From: Cystobacter fuscus
GTDB taxonomy: Bacteria > Myxococcota > Myxococcia > Myxococcales > Myxococcaceae
Assembly: GCF_002305875.1 (NCBI RefSeq)
Contig: NZ_CP022098.1
Span: 5,518,001 to 5,582,000, forward strand
Length of the DNA stretch: 64,000 nt
Direction of reading: 5' to 3'
This document shows, piece after piece, positions 9,501 to 16,168 of this stretch. The position numbers were made by a program, and so were the translations under genes. Positions within the stretch are counted from its first letter, which is position 1. Every line of letters starts with the position of its first letter. The notes under the pieces were generated by a model. The model was not told the DNA's origin. It saw only the letters and a list, made by a program, of their open reading frames with translations, and ran no database searches.

Positions 9501-9613
9501 GCCTGGGCGGTCAGCTGGAGCTGTGGAGCCGCGCGGGCGCGGGCACCGAGGTGCAGCTGCGCCTGCCGGCGGTGATCGCCTATGCGGCGGTGGCAAGGCG
9601 CAAGCCTGGGTAG
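6521..9613 (+). CDS. Orphan two-component sensor kinase with beta-propeller sensor (Reg_prop, Y_Y_Y, HisKA_3)
   Basis: This 1030-residue inner-membrane histidine kinase has a signal/anchor segment (1-27), then a very large periplasmic sensor of repeated propeller blades to about residue 680 (LWIGSPLGLLRFDG, VWVLTNAGMDRF and similar), and a Y_Y_Y domain at about 705-775. One transmembrane helix follows at about 780-803. The cytoplasmic part is a HisKA_3 domain with phospho-acceptor His827 (ERIARELHDTLLQG) and an HATPase_c domain (REAILNAF, DDGTGID, WGLVGM). This type normally pairs with a NarL/LuxR response regulator, but none lies in the window. Many relatives sense polysaccharide-derived ligands. 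The ATG at 6521 gives a plausible signal peptide; the frame is open upstream to 5876 without clear coding value. Confidence 0.9.
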   Translation: MSRAATFLLRVALMTACLLPRASVLAAEAPPPEAQSLEHMHHTAWTERDGAPGNAYGIAQTPDGTLWIGSPLGLLRFDGMRFELYTAPDTGRPLTDEAYRLYVGRSGELWIGLQLGGIHVLREGVLTRYGQEDGLSPSTVTDFAQDLEGDVWASTSRGLYRFDGRRWQVVDDGGLKPNSNVQTVTVDPRGTVWAATSFQIFARPRGAAHFAPVPMPRDASGGERTLLGGINVCVDGAGEPWFAIVTGGLMPLADRQRWFDGKSFGSASAGTQGLCLFDRQGGVWIALEEGLARLPSASVLSGAPKTEPFADVQRTGAAVRLSGSTVLSLFEDREGNVWVLTNAGMDRFRRNKVVPALPEGPQWPNVALAPAADNGLWIGTSRHGLFLRDASGQVQGPLDGPSPHKSIIVLHRDRAGDLWIGKVGELWRLAGGQPKGRLERIEPPVDINKRGSAVQAIAEDNEGGLWMSFRGLGVHRWKDGQWSANGGVADLPRDSVVSIEADPAGRVWLGYFDNRLARVEHGRARMLGPSEGLQVGNVAALRPWGERLWVGGNAGVALYAQGRFHALMPASGPALRGVSGLARTAEGELWIHGAGGAVRVPREEVEAFVRDPAHAVQVERFTADDGLEGSPEPLGPIPTLLQGEDGQLWLPTSTNVFRIDPRRIARNPFAPSVHVGTVTAAGTAYAASEGLHLPALTTAFEIDYTAFSLTIPERVRFRYQLEGVDADWQEAGNRRRAFYTNVGPGSYRFRVTAANNDGVWNDTGAVFTFTVRPAFHQTTWFHALCALAAAALLWGIYQLRLRQVAAQLRARLEARSQERERIARELHDTLLQGTQGLILSIQGLAAELPEAHPTRGRIEAVLDRADQVVEEARDRVRDLRAEYTADQDLPRAFAVLGEELARERSTRFGVVVKGTPRDMPGAVLDEAYRIGREAILNAFAHARAQAVEVEFVYETGAFLLRVRDDGTGIDGEVLAQGSRPGHWGLVGMHERAQRLGGQLELWSRAGAGTEVQLRLPAVIAYAAVARRKPG

Positions 9614-9616
9614 TGG

Positions 9617-9645
9617 CGCTGCCTCGTGGGCCTACCAAGGCAGCG
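9617..9645. terminator. Bidirectional hairpin terminator between convergent genes
   Basis: CGCTGCCT (9617-9624) and AGGCAGCG (9638-9645) are a perfect 8-bp inverted repeat, with a further TGG/CCA pair inside. It starts 3 nt after the kinase stop and lies 47 nt from the stop of the convergent hydrolase, so it can serve both. There is no strong T-run. Confidence 0.5.
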
Positions 9646-9692
9646 GGATGCGCTGGCCTTTCTCGTCCACGCGCCCACGCCTCCGCCCCCCT

Positions 9693-11264
9693 TTATTTCA
9701 GGGGCAGGGACACATAGGACGGGCTGTTCGCGGGCGAGGAGAACCTCACCGTGGAGAAGTCCGGCGCCTTGTCCGCGTAGAGCGCATCGACGGTGTCGAT
9801 GACGAGCGAGAGGCGATGGCCGCTGGGAATGTCATAGGCCGTCGCCGGGAAGTCCACGTCCACGGCATGGGGCTGGCCAGCAACGGCGCCTCGGAGCGTG
9901 ACCGCGACGTGCGTGACGAGGCTTCCCGTCCCTCCCCAGTCCGAGTCGTAGAGGTAGGCGATGACCGTCGTTTGCCCGGAGTTGCCCGGAGTGACGGTCA
10001 GGCTCAGGTGCGAGGCCCCGCGCACGCGTCGCGGGCTCGTGAACCATTCCGACTGCCAGACGGCCGCCTTCGCCCGATTCACCCCCGGAATCCACGCCGT
10101 GGGCGGTTCACCCGTGATGGCCTCCACGCCGTTGGTCAGCAGCGCCACGCCTCCGTTGGCGAGGGTGTCATCACCCGCGAAAATCGTCTTGCTCCAGCCC
10201 GTCTGAGAACTCGTCAGGAGGTCGCCCTCGTTGCTCCACCCGTACACATCACTCAGGTTGTAGCGCGTGGTGCTCGTCGAGACGGCGCTCCACGACGGGT
10301 ACGACTCATACGTGCTCTGGCCCCGGAGCTGGAGCTGCACCGGGTTCTCCGCGGCGATGCCCGTGTCCACGCCGCGCAGGTACTGGTCGAACCAACGGCG
10401 CGTGCTCGTCCAGGCGTCATTGGGAATGCCGAAGATGCCGGTCAGCTCGGCGATGGCATGGTCACCCGGGCGGAGCTCGAGCCGCTTCGGCCCCGCCAGC
10501 TGGGTGAAGAAGCTGGTGAGCTGATTCGGCCCGAAGAAGCTGTCGCCGTAGGCGTTGGCCATGAGGATGGCGGGACGGTTCGCGTTGATGCGATCCAGGT
10601 ACGTCGCGGCGCTGCGCGTCTGGGCGTAGGCGATGACACTGTCCAGGTTCTGGTTGGCGAAGAAGTCCGAGAGGGCCTGCCGCAGCTCCGCCGAGGGCTG
10701 TCCGGTCAATTCCGCCGAGAGCCACAGCAGCCCGGCGCTCTGCAGATGGCGCGTCTGGTTCGCGAACAACGAGTACGTCAGATCCGTCCAGCAGCTCATC
10801 GCGGCCACGGCGCGGATGCGTGAGTCGAAGGCCGCGCCGATCAACGCCATGCCCGCGCCATAGGAGACGCCCGCCGCACCGATGTGGGCCGGATCCGCGG
10901 GAGTATGGGCAAGTGTCCAATTGATGACTTCGCTCAGATCGCCAATGTCCTTGGGGCCAGCCGTGTCGATGCCGCCCCCCGATGAGTAGAAGCCTCGCGG
11001 GGTGTACGAGACCACGACGTACCCGGCATCGGCGAACTGCTGCGCCTGCACGTAGTACTCCAAGGAGGGCAGCGCCCAGCTGGTGATGAAGATGATGGCC
11101 GGGTAGCGCCCCGGAGTATCGGGCGTGAAGACGTTGCCTTTCAGGGTCACTCCATCACGCACGGTGATGTCGATGACGCGGAAGGACGAAGATGCGGACG
11201 CGGGACCCGCGATAACGCACAGCGACAAAACCACGGACACGGCGATTGCTCGCAACCAGGACAA
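9693..11264 (-). CDS. Secreted CocE/NonD-family alpha/beta hydrolase (X-Pro dipeptidyl-peptidase S15 type)
   Basis: The 523-residue precursor has a signal peptide (1-25, ending ASASS). It is followed by an S15/CocE alpha/beta-hydrolase domain and a C-terminal PepX_C jelly-roll (from about residue 380). The nucleophile elbow is GVSYGAG; GDHAIAEL likely carries the catalytic His, and the oxyanion-side RGFYSSGG motif is present. Relatives cleave esters, amides or X-Pro peptides; the substrate cannot be read from sequence. The start is a TTG at 11264 with GGAGG 7 nt upstream; the ATG in GGAGGTATG is out of frame. It is divergent from a TetR gene, with an operator-like promoter between, so substrate-induced expression is likely. 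Confidence 0.85.
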   Translation of the reverse strand: MSWLRAIAVSVVLSLCVIAGPASASSSFRVIDITVRDGVTLKGNVFTPDTPGRYPAIIFITSWALPSLEYYVQAQQFADAGYVVVSYTPRGFYSSGGGIDTAGPKDIGDLSEVINWTLAHTPADPAHIGAAGVSYGAGMALIGAAFDSRIRAVAAMSCWTDLTYSLFANQTRHLQSAGLLWLSAELTGQPSAELRQALSDFFANQNLDSVIAYAQTRSAATYLDRINANRPAILMANAYGDSFFGPNQLTSFFTQLAGPKRLELRPGDHAIAELTGIFGIPNDAWTSTRRWFDQYLRGVDTGIAAENPVQLQLRGQSTYESYPSWSAVSTSTTRYNLSDVYGWSNEGDLLTSSQTGWSKTIFAGDDTLANGGVALLTNGVEAITGEPPTAWIPGVNRAKAAVWQSEWFTSPRRVRGASHLSLTVTPGNSGQTTVIAYLYDSDWGGTGSLVTHVAVTLRGAVAGQPHAVDVDFPATAYDIPSGHRLSLVIDTVDALYADKAPDFSTVRFSSPANSPSYVSLPLK

Positions 11265-11745
11265 GGCATACCTCCAGTGGGGGGACCAGGCACTGCACTC
11301 ACGAATGGATTCGACGCTGCCGCCCTGGGTCTTGGCCCCGGCGGCCTGTGCCGAGGGGGTTCGACGCGGCTTGTTGGTGGATGATGCCTTGCGGCAAAAG
11401 ATTACCTGGCCGTCGCGTCCCCCCCGTCCCTCATCGCCGCCGGTGCGTCGGTCACGGTGGCTGCTCCCTGCTCTCGAGAGCCACCTGCTCGCCTGAAACC
11501 TACGGGCACGTAAGTTACGAAAGCGTAATTAGATTGTCAAACCGGATGCTCCCGACAGGCGTGGATGGCCGCGAATCAGTTGCGGATGGGTGGCCCTCGA
11601 GCGCCCGATGGCGGCACGCGTGGGTCCGAATCTACTTCTGCGTAGGTTGCCGGGAGCGCGCTCGCGCCGTTCCCCATGGCCGAGTCATACGACGCACTGC
11701 GAAATGCGGCGCGGGGGTGGAGTCGGGTGTACTAGAATGTTTTCC
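11265..11745. other. Divergent intergenic region between hydrolase and TetR genes
   Basis: This 481-bp region has no credible gene. Most of it is GC-rich, with an AT-rich island at about 11509-11545 holding the promoter/operator described separately. The hydrolase leader would be about 240 nt long. A TAGAAT hexamer at 11733-11738 lies next to the TetR start, without a good -35. Confidence 0.6.
11509..11540 (-). promoter_or_regulatory. Minus-strand promoter overlapped by a three-half-site operator (CGTAA)
   Basis: Read on the minus strand, TTGACA (11540-11535) is followed after exactly 17 nt by TAACTT (11517-11512), a convincing -35/-10 pair for the hydrolase. On the plus strand the same DNA reads CGTAA-G-TTACG-AAAG-CGTAA (11509-11528), three alternating half-sites forming two overlapping inverted repeats between the -10 and -35. 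Such placement suits repression by the adjacent TetR protein. The promoter is read from sequence; the link to TetR is inferred from position. Confidence 0.58.
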
Positions 11746-12369
11746 ATGGCCAGCCGCGCTCAACGCCTCCCCGCCTCCGCCCGACGAGCCCAGCTCATCG
11801 ATGTCGGACGCGCTGTCTTCGCCCGACGCGGATACGAGGGGGCTTCCGTCGAGGAAATCGCCGAGATGGCGAAGGTGTCCAAGCCTGTCATCTACGAGCA
11901 TTTCGGCGGCAAGGAGGGCCTGTACGCCGTCATCGTGGACCGAGAGATGGAGTACGTGGTCCGGCGCATCTCCGAGGCCATCGCGCAGGGCAGTGCCCGT
12001 GAACGCGTCGAACAGGGAACCCTCGCGTTCCTGACGTATGTGAAGGATCACCCCGACGGCTTCGCCGTCCTCGCGCATGACACACCCATTACCTCTGCTC
12101 GCGGTGGGATGTCGTCACTGCTCAACGAGCTGGCCGAGCGCGTCGGCCATATCTTCCTCACCTCGTTCAAGGCCGCGGGCTATGAGCCCAAGGTGGCGCC
12201 CATCTACGCACACGCCCTGGTCGGCATGGTCACCTTCGTCGGCCAGTGGTGGAGGGGCGTGCGCAAGCCACCCGTCGAGGAGGTTGCCGCGCATATCTCA
12301 TCCCTCGTCTGGAAGGGTCTGCGCCACCTTCCCAAACGTCCGGAGATCGTCTCGAAGCAGCGGAAATGA
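11746..12369 (+). CDS. TetR/AcrR-family transcriptional repressor
   Basis: The 207-residue protein has an N-terminal TetR_N helix-turn-helix at about 15-60 (RAVFARRGYEGASVEEIAEM, then VSKPVIYEHFGGKEGLY) and a helical ligand/dimer domain. The start is taken at ATG 11746 (MASRAQRLPAS); ATG 11737 is a near-equal alternative, and the longer frame to 11590 lacks family similarity. It is divergent from the CocE-like hydrolase and probably binds the CGTAA half-sites at 11509-11528, regulating that gene and perhaps itself. The ligand is unknown. Confidence 0.88.
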   Translation: MASRAQRLPASARRAQLIDVGRAVFARRGYEGASVEEIAEMAKVSKPVIYEHFGGKEGLYAVIVDREMEYVVRRISEAIAQGSARERVEQGTLAFLTYVKDHPDGFAVLAHDTPITSARGGMSSLLNELAERVGHIFLTSFKAAGYEPKVAPIYAHALVGMVTFVGQWWRGVRKPPVEEVAAHISSLVWKGLRHLPKRPEIVSKQRK

Positions 12370-12457
12370 CGCCCGGTCCGACGCGCCATGGATTTGCCAT
12401 CAAACATCAATCATGGCAATAGTCGAGGACACCACTGAAAACAGGAATACCGTGCAA

Positions 12458-13399
12458 ATGACATTTTCCCGCCTTGGTGTGTCCCTCGCACTCGCCTCGT
12501 CCATGGCCGCTCTGACTCCCTTCTCCGCCCAGGCGGAGTTCTGGGAACTGACGGGGGAGCGCATCTCGCACGATCCCACCCTGATCAAGGAGGGCAGCAC
12601 CTGGTACGAGTTCCATACGGGGCAAGGCATCCAGGTCAGGCGCTCGGACAACGGCACCCAGTGGTACACGGTTCCGCAAATCTTCCTGAATCCGCCCTCC
12701 TGGTGGAGCAGCCATGTCCCCAATCAGACGCGCAATGACGTCTGGGCACCCGACGTGCAGCTCTACAATGGGCGGGTATGGTTGTACTATTCCATCTCCA
12801 GCTTTGGCTCCAACACCTCGGCCATTGGACTGGTTTCCGCCACCAGCGTGGGCGCGGGCAGTTGGCGGGACGACGGGCTGGTCATCCGGACCACCAGCGC
12901 CAACAACTACAACGCCATCGATCCGAACCTGGTGATTGACGCCTCGGGCAATCCCTGGCTTGCCTTTGGCTCCTTCTGGAGCGGCCTCAAGTTGACGCGG
13001 CTCGACAAGAACACCATGAAGCCCACCGGCTCTCTCTATTCCATTGCCTCCCGCGCCAATGGCATCGAAGGCGCCAGCATCACCTACCGCAATGGCTACT
13101 ACTACCTGTTCGCCTCCATCGACGCCTGCTGCAGGGGAGTCGACAGCACGTACAAGATCGTCTACGGGCGCTCCACCAGCATCACCGGTCCCTACCTGGA
13201 CAAGAATGGGGTGAGCATGATGAGTGGGGGCGGAACGGTGCTCGATGCCGGCAACACGGTCTGGAAGGGGCCGGGTGGACAGGACATCTACAACGACAAC
13301 GTCATCGCCCGACACGCCTACGATGCCACCGACAACGGCGCGCCCAAGCTGCTCATCAATGATCTGCGCTGGGACTCCTCGGGTTGGCCTCAATACTGA
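12458..13399 (+). CDS. Secreted endo-1,5-alpha-L-arabinanase, GH43
   Basis: The 313-residue precursor has a signal peptide ending FSAQA at about residue 26 and a single five-bladed GH43 propeller. It hydrolyses internal alpha-1,5 bonds of arabinan outside the cell. Catalytic acids are visible: Asp39 in HDPTLI (base), Asp155 in AIDPNL (pKa modulator) and Glu204 in IEGAS (acid). The ending DLRWDSSGWPQY is typical. The start is ATG 12458, with AGGAA about 11 nt upstream; ATG 12413, in frame 45 nt earlier, is possible but would bury the signal peptide. No other arabinan genes are nearby. It runs convergent to the Uma2 gene. Confidence 0.9.
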   Translation: MTFSRLGVSLALASSMAALTPFSAQAEFWELTGERISHDPTLIKEGSTWYEFHTGQGIQVRRSDNGTQWYTVPQIFLNPPSWWSSHVPNQTRNDVWAPDVQLYNGRVWLYYSISSFGSNTSAIGLVSATSVGAGSWRDDGLVIRTTSANNYNAIDPNLVIDASGNPWLAFGSFWSGLKLTRLDKNTMKPTGSLYSIASRANGIEGASITYRNGYYYLFASIDACCRGVDSTYKIVYGRSTSITGPYLDKNGVSMMSGGGTVLDAGNTVWKGPGGQDIYNDNVIARHAYDATDNGAPKLLINDLRWDSSGWPQY

Positions 13400-13477
13400 G
13401 GCCCGCCCAGAAGGGAGGCGAGCAGGACGCTCACGGAGTCCCACCACGGAGTGCCAGCAGCCCGGAGTTGCTCTCGT

Positions 13478-14032
13478 TCACTCCCCCCACAGGAGGCGCA
13501 ACGGCAACTCCAGCGCGCTGAAAGGTTCGGCACGAATGGTCTCCGAGCCCGAGTGCAGCGCACGCAACGAGTAGCGCCGGCCGTCGAGCTCGAGCTCCTC
13601 CAGGGTGCGCACCTCGGGGTCCACCAGCCACACGTGGCGGATGCCCTCGCGGGCGTAGAGGGGCAGGCGCTGGGCGCGCTCCTCGGCGTGGGAGAGCACC
13701 TCGCAGACCCAGTCCGGGGCGATCGCGATGCCGGAGGAGCTCCGGGGCAGGCGGGGCATGTGCTCGCGCCGCCAGCCCATCAGGTCCGGGGCGAGGAGGC
13801 TCTGGCCGAGGTGGATTTCCAACCCGGAGAGCAGGAGCCAGGAGCCGGGGATGCCACGGCCGGCACCGTAGGTGGAGATGAGCTCCGCGCCGAGCTGGGA
13901 GGTGGCATAGGCGTGGAGCGCGGCGGCGCGGGGGTTCACGGGGCGCACGGCCCTCGGGAGGGCCCCCGGCCGGCGGGAGGGATAGGCCTCGAGATGGGCG
14001 GTGACAGGGCTTCCGGGCATCAGGGCGGTCAT
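13478..14032 (-). CDS. Uma2-family (DUF820) putative restriction-endonuclease-fold protein
   Basis: The 184-residue protein carries the Uma2/DUF820 PD-(D/E)XK-like core: LLAPDLMGW, then APDWVCEVLSHAEERAQRL and YAREGIRHVWLVDP. The usual catalytic lysine after CEVLS appears to be replaced by arginine, so nuclease activity is uncertain. These genes occur in many copies in myxobacteria and cyanobacteria with unknown roles. The start is taken at ATG 14032 (MTALMPGSPVTAHLEAY), where homology would begin; an overlapping frame on the same strand (13431-14063) is a shadow. No partner gene is evident. Confidence 0.8.
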   Translation of the reverse strand: MTALMPGSPVTAHLEAYPSRRPGALPRAVRPVNPRAAALHAYATSQLGAELISTYGAGRGIPGSWLLLSGLEIHLGQSLLAPDLMGWRREHMPRLPRSSSGIAIAPDWVCEVLSHAEERAQRLPLYAREGIRHVWLVDPEVRTLEELELDGRRYSLRALHSGSETIRAEPFSALELPLRLLWGE

Positions 14033-14078
14033 GGGGCGCCACCATGCCCGGGGGGTCTGACATGGACCCCCTCCCGGG

Positions 14079-14555
14079 CTACGATCGTCGCTCCACGAGC
14101 CGGGCGAGCTGCTCCGTGACGGTGCCCCACCCATCGTAGAAGCCCATCTTCTCATGCAGGTTTCGATCGGCGTTGCTCTTGTGCATCACGTGGGCGACGT
14201 AGTCGGTGCCCAGCGGATGCTCGCGCAGGGTGATGATCGCGGTCATGAAGGGCTCCTCCGCGGGCCTCCATCCACCGACCAGGGAGTTCGTGAAGACGAG
14301 ACGTTCGAGCTCGTCGATGGCGAGAAAGCAACCCCGCAGGTGCGGCGTGAAGTCGCCACCGTTCTCGCTGAGCAGGGTGACGAGGGAACCGCCGGGACGG
14401 AGTTCCATCTCCTGGACCCTGCATCGGGCGGGCGCGGGAACCCACCACTGCTCGAAGCTCGCGCGGTCCGTCCAGGCGCGCCAGACGGCCGACCGGGGCG
14501 CCTTGATGACTCGCGAGAGGGTCAGGTCGAGTTCTGGATTCAGCGAGGGGCTCAT
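14079..14555 (-). CDS. SRPBCC/AHSA1-family (START-like) protein
   Basis: The 158-residue cytoplasmic protein has the Bet v1/AHSA1 fold: an N-terminal strand LTLSRVIKAPRSAVWRAWTD, then FEQWWVP, MELRPGGSL, RLVFTNSL and a C-terminal helix MGFYDGWGTVTEQLARLVE. The family binds hydrophobic ligands in a central cavity; the exact role is unknown. Its ATG overlaps the stop of the ArsR gene by 4 nt, so the two are translationally coupled. ArsR-AHSA1 pairs are common in bacteria and the regulator usually controls the pair. Confidence 0.88.
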   Translation of the reverse strand: MSPSLNPELDLTLSRVIKAPRSAVWRAWTDRASFEQWWVPAPARCRVQEMELRPGGSLVTLLSENGGDFTPHLRGCFLAIDELERLVFTNSLVGGWRPAEEPFMTAIITLREHPLGTDYVAHVMHKSNADRNLHEKMGFYDGWGTVTEQLARLVERRS

Positions 14556-14896
14556 TCCGATCCTTCCTTCTTCTGGTGGGTGGTGACAAACAACTCGAGC
14601 CGGTCGGTACGGCCCTCCCAAAGGGAGCGCTGTTCGGCCAGCCATGTCTCGACAGCGGCGAATGGCTTCTTTTGAAGGGCGCATGTCCGCACGCGACCTT
14701 CCTTGCGCGTCTGGATCCATCCGCTCTCCTCGAGGAGATGGATGTGTTTCATGAAGGAGGGCAAAGCCATGTCGAAAGGCTCCGCCAGTTCGCTGATGCT
14801 CGCGGGTCCCTTGCCCAACCGCCCCAACACCGCTCGGCGAGTGGGGTCCGCCAGCGCCTGAAAAATGCCGTTCAGTTGCTCTGGATACTGATCCAT
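14552..14896 (-). CDS. ArsR-family winged-helix repressor
   Basis: The 114-residue protein has a typical ArsR core: NGIFQALADPTRRAVLGRL, ISELAEPFDMALPSFMKHI (recognition helix), LLEESGWIQTRKEGRVRTC (wing) and a C-terminal dimer helix. No arsenic-type CxC metal site is seen; it belongs to the non-metal group linked to AHSA1 proteins. The start is ATG 14896. The alternative GTG at 14911 would place the start inside the operator. GATACT (14909-14904) sits 7 nt before the ATG, consistent with a leaderless transcript. Confidence 0.88.
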   Translation of the reverse strand: MDQYPEQLNGIFQALADPTRRAVLGRLGKGPASISELAEPFDMALPSFMKHIHLLEESGWIQTRKEGRVRTCALQKKPFAAVETWLAEQRSLWEGRTDRLELFVTTHQKKEGSE

Positions 14897-14899
14897 GAA

Positions 14900-14939
14900 G
14901 CTAAGTATCACGGCATGAAAACTTAGCGCAAGGGCTAAG
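14900..14939. promoter_or_regulatory. ArsR operator: three CTTAGC half-sites
   Basis: GCTAAG at 14900-14905, CTTAGC at 14922-14927 and GCTAAG at 14934-14939 form two inverted-repeat combinations (spacers 16 and 6 nt) directly upstream of the arsR start. They overlap a plausible minus-strand -10 (GATACT, 14909-14904). The exact sixfold repetition in a GC-rich background supports autorepression by the adjacent ArsR protein. Confidence 0.6.
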
Positions 14940-14940
14940 T

Positions 14941-15078
14941 AATCCGTCTCCGTCCCTCCTGCTCGCGGACTGGGAGGCGGCGGCCTGGCACTACGGGTCC
15001 GAGGTGCTCACCGGCATGGCCATCCAGGGTACGCTGCGCGGGCACTTGGAGCGCGACAAGGTCAGAGGAGGGAGTCTC
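14941..15078 (+). pseudogene. Possible 3' remnant of a coding gene
   Basis: The plus frame that continues into the next gene is open from 14905. From about 14965 it reads like protein sequence with good amphipathic character (LLADWEAAAWHYGSEVLTG, then MAIQGTLRGHLERDK). It has no start of its own and no ribosome binding site. It may be the surviving tail of a gene truncated where the ArsR operator now begins. Confidence is low because high-GC DNA keeps frames open by chance. Confidence 0.25.
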
Positions 15079-15354
15079 ATGAGTGAAGCGAGTGTTGTGA
15101 CGGTGCCGGGCCTGACAAAGCGTGACTGGATCGCGGTGCAGGTGCTTTCCGCGGCCATCAGTCGCGGTGATCCGCTGGAGGACACCGAGAAGATGGTTCG
15201 GTGGGCCTACCGCGTGGCCGCCGTCATGATCAGGACTCAAGAGAAGATCGAGCGGGCCGAGGCGGCGCCGCTGTATGCGAGTGCCGATACACCCGAGGGA
15301 CAGGCGGAGCTGGACCAGGCCAGGCGGACACGGGAGGACCTCCTGGGCGATTGA
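15079..15354 (+). CDS. Small hypothetical protein (91 aa)
   Basis: I do not recognise the family. The start ATG 15079 has an excellent ribosome binding site (GGAGGGAG, 5 nt upstream), better than the in-frame GTG at 15004. The protein is cytoplasmic and helical: LTKRDWIAVQVLSAAISRGD is followed by a long helix (MVRWAYRVAAVMIRTQEK) and a charged Glu/Arg-rich tail. No membrane segment or motif is seen. It stands alone between the ArsR operator and the convergent liv operon. Confidence 0.6.
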   Translation: MSEASVVTVPGLTKRDWIAVQVLSAAISRGDPLEDTEKMVRWAYRVAAVMIRTQEKIERAEAAPLYASADTPEGQAELDQARRTREDLLGD

Positions 15355-15379
15355 TGTCTTCGGTCGTTGGCGAGCGGTG

Positions 15380-15410
15380 GATGGGGCAAAAGGGTTCCTC
15401 CTGCCCCATC
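15380..15410. terminator. Hairpin between convergent genes
   Basis: GATGGGGCA (15380-15388) and TGCCCCATC (15402-15410) are a perfect 9-bp inverted repeat with a 13-nt loop. It lies between the 91-aa gene and the convergent livF end. There is no T-tract, so efficiency is uncertain. Confidence 0.42.
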
Positions 15411-15440
15411 CCTGGAGTCCGGCCCCACGCGTCCCCGCGC

Positions 15441-16166
15441 TCAGACCCTGGTGCCCAGATAGGCGTTCTGTACCTTTGGATTGGACAGGAGCGCTTGCGC
15501 CGAGTCCTCCAGGACGAGCCGGCCCACCTCCATCACGTAGCCCCGGTGGGCCAGCTTCAGGGCCGCGCGGGCATTCTGCTCGACCAGGACGATGGTGACG
15601 CCCGTCGTCTGGTTGATCTCCCGAAGGGTCTGGAAGATCGCCTTCACGAGCAGTGGCGCGAGCCCCAGCGAGGGCTCGTCGAGCAGGAGGATGCGCGGCC
15701 TGGCCATGAGCGCCCGCCCGATGGCGAGCATCTGCTGCTCGCCCCCCGAGAGCGTCCCCGCCAGTTGCGTGCCTCGCTTCTCCAGGACCGGGAAGAGCCG
15801 GTGGATCCACGCCAGCGTCTCGGCGATTCCGGGCTTGTCCGTCCGGGTGAAGGCACCGAGCATCAGGTTCTCGCGGACGGTGAGGGTGGCGAAGATGCGC
15901 CGCCCCTCCGGTGCCTGGGCGATGCCTCTCTTCACCAGCTCGTGCGCCGGGAGGGCGTGGATGGGCTTTCCCTCGAACCAGATCTCCCCCGCCGAGGGGC
16001 GGAGCAGACCACTGATGGCTCGCAGGGTGGTGGTCTTCCCCGCGCCATTGGCGCCAAGCAGGGTGACGATCTCTCCCCGCCGCACCGTGAGCCCGATGCC
16101 GTGGAGCGCCTCCACGTTCCCGTACTTCACCCTCAAGTCCTTCAGCTCCAGGAGCGGTTCGGCCAT
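15441..16166 (-). CDS. livF: Branched-chain amino-acid-type ABC transporter ATPase LivF
   Basis: This 241-residue ATPase of the HAAT (LIV) family has Walker A GANGAGKTT, signature LSGGEQQ, Walker B ILLLDEPSLGLAP, and the family-typical IAQAPEGRRIFATLTVREN. With LivG it drives import through LivHM. Start ATG 16166 follows GGAGGAGG; the frame upstream to 16622 overlaps livG and is not coding. It lies 2 nt after the livG stop. The true substrate of HAAT systems cannot be read from the ATPase. Confidence 0.93.
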   Translation of the reverse strand: MAEPLLELKDLRVKYGNVEALHGIGLTVRRGEIVTLLGANGAGKTTTLRAISGLLRPSAGEIWFEGKPIHALPAHELVKRGIAQAPEGRRIFATLTVRENLMLGAFTRTDKPGIAETLAWIHRLFPVLEKRGTQLAGTLSGGEQQMLAIGRALMARPRILLLDEPSLGLAPLLVKAIFQTLREINQTTGVTIVLVEQNARAALKLAHRGYVMEVGRLVLEDSAQALLSNPKVQNAYLGTRV

Positions 16167-16168
16167 CG

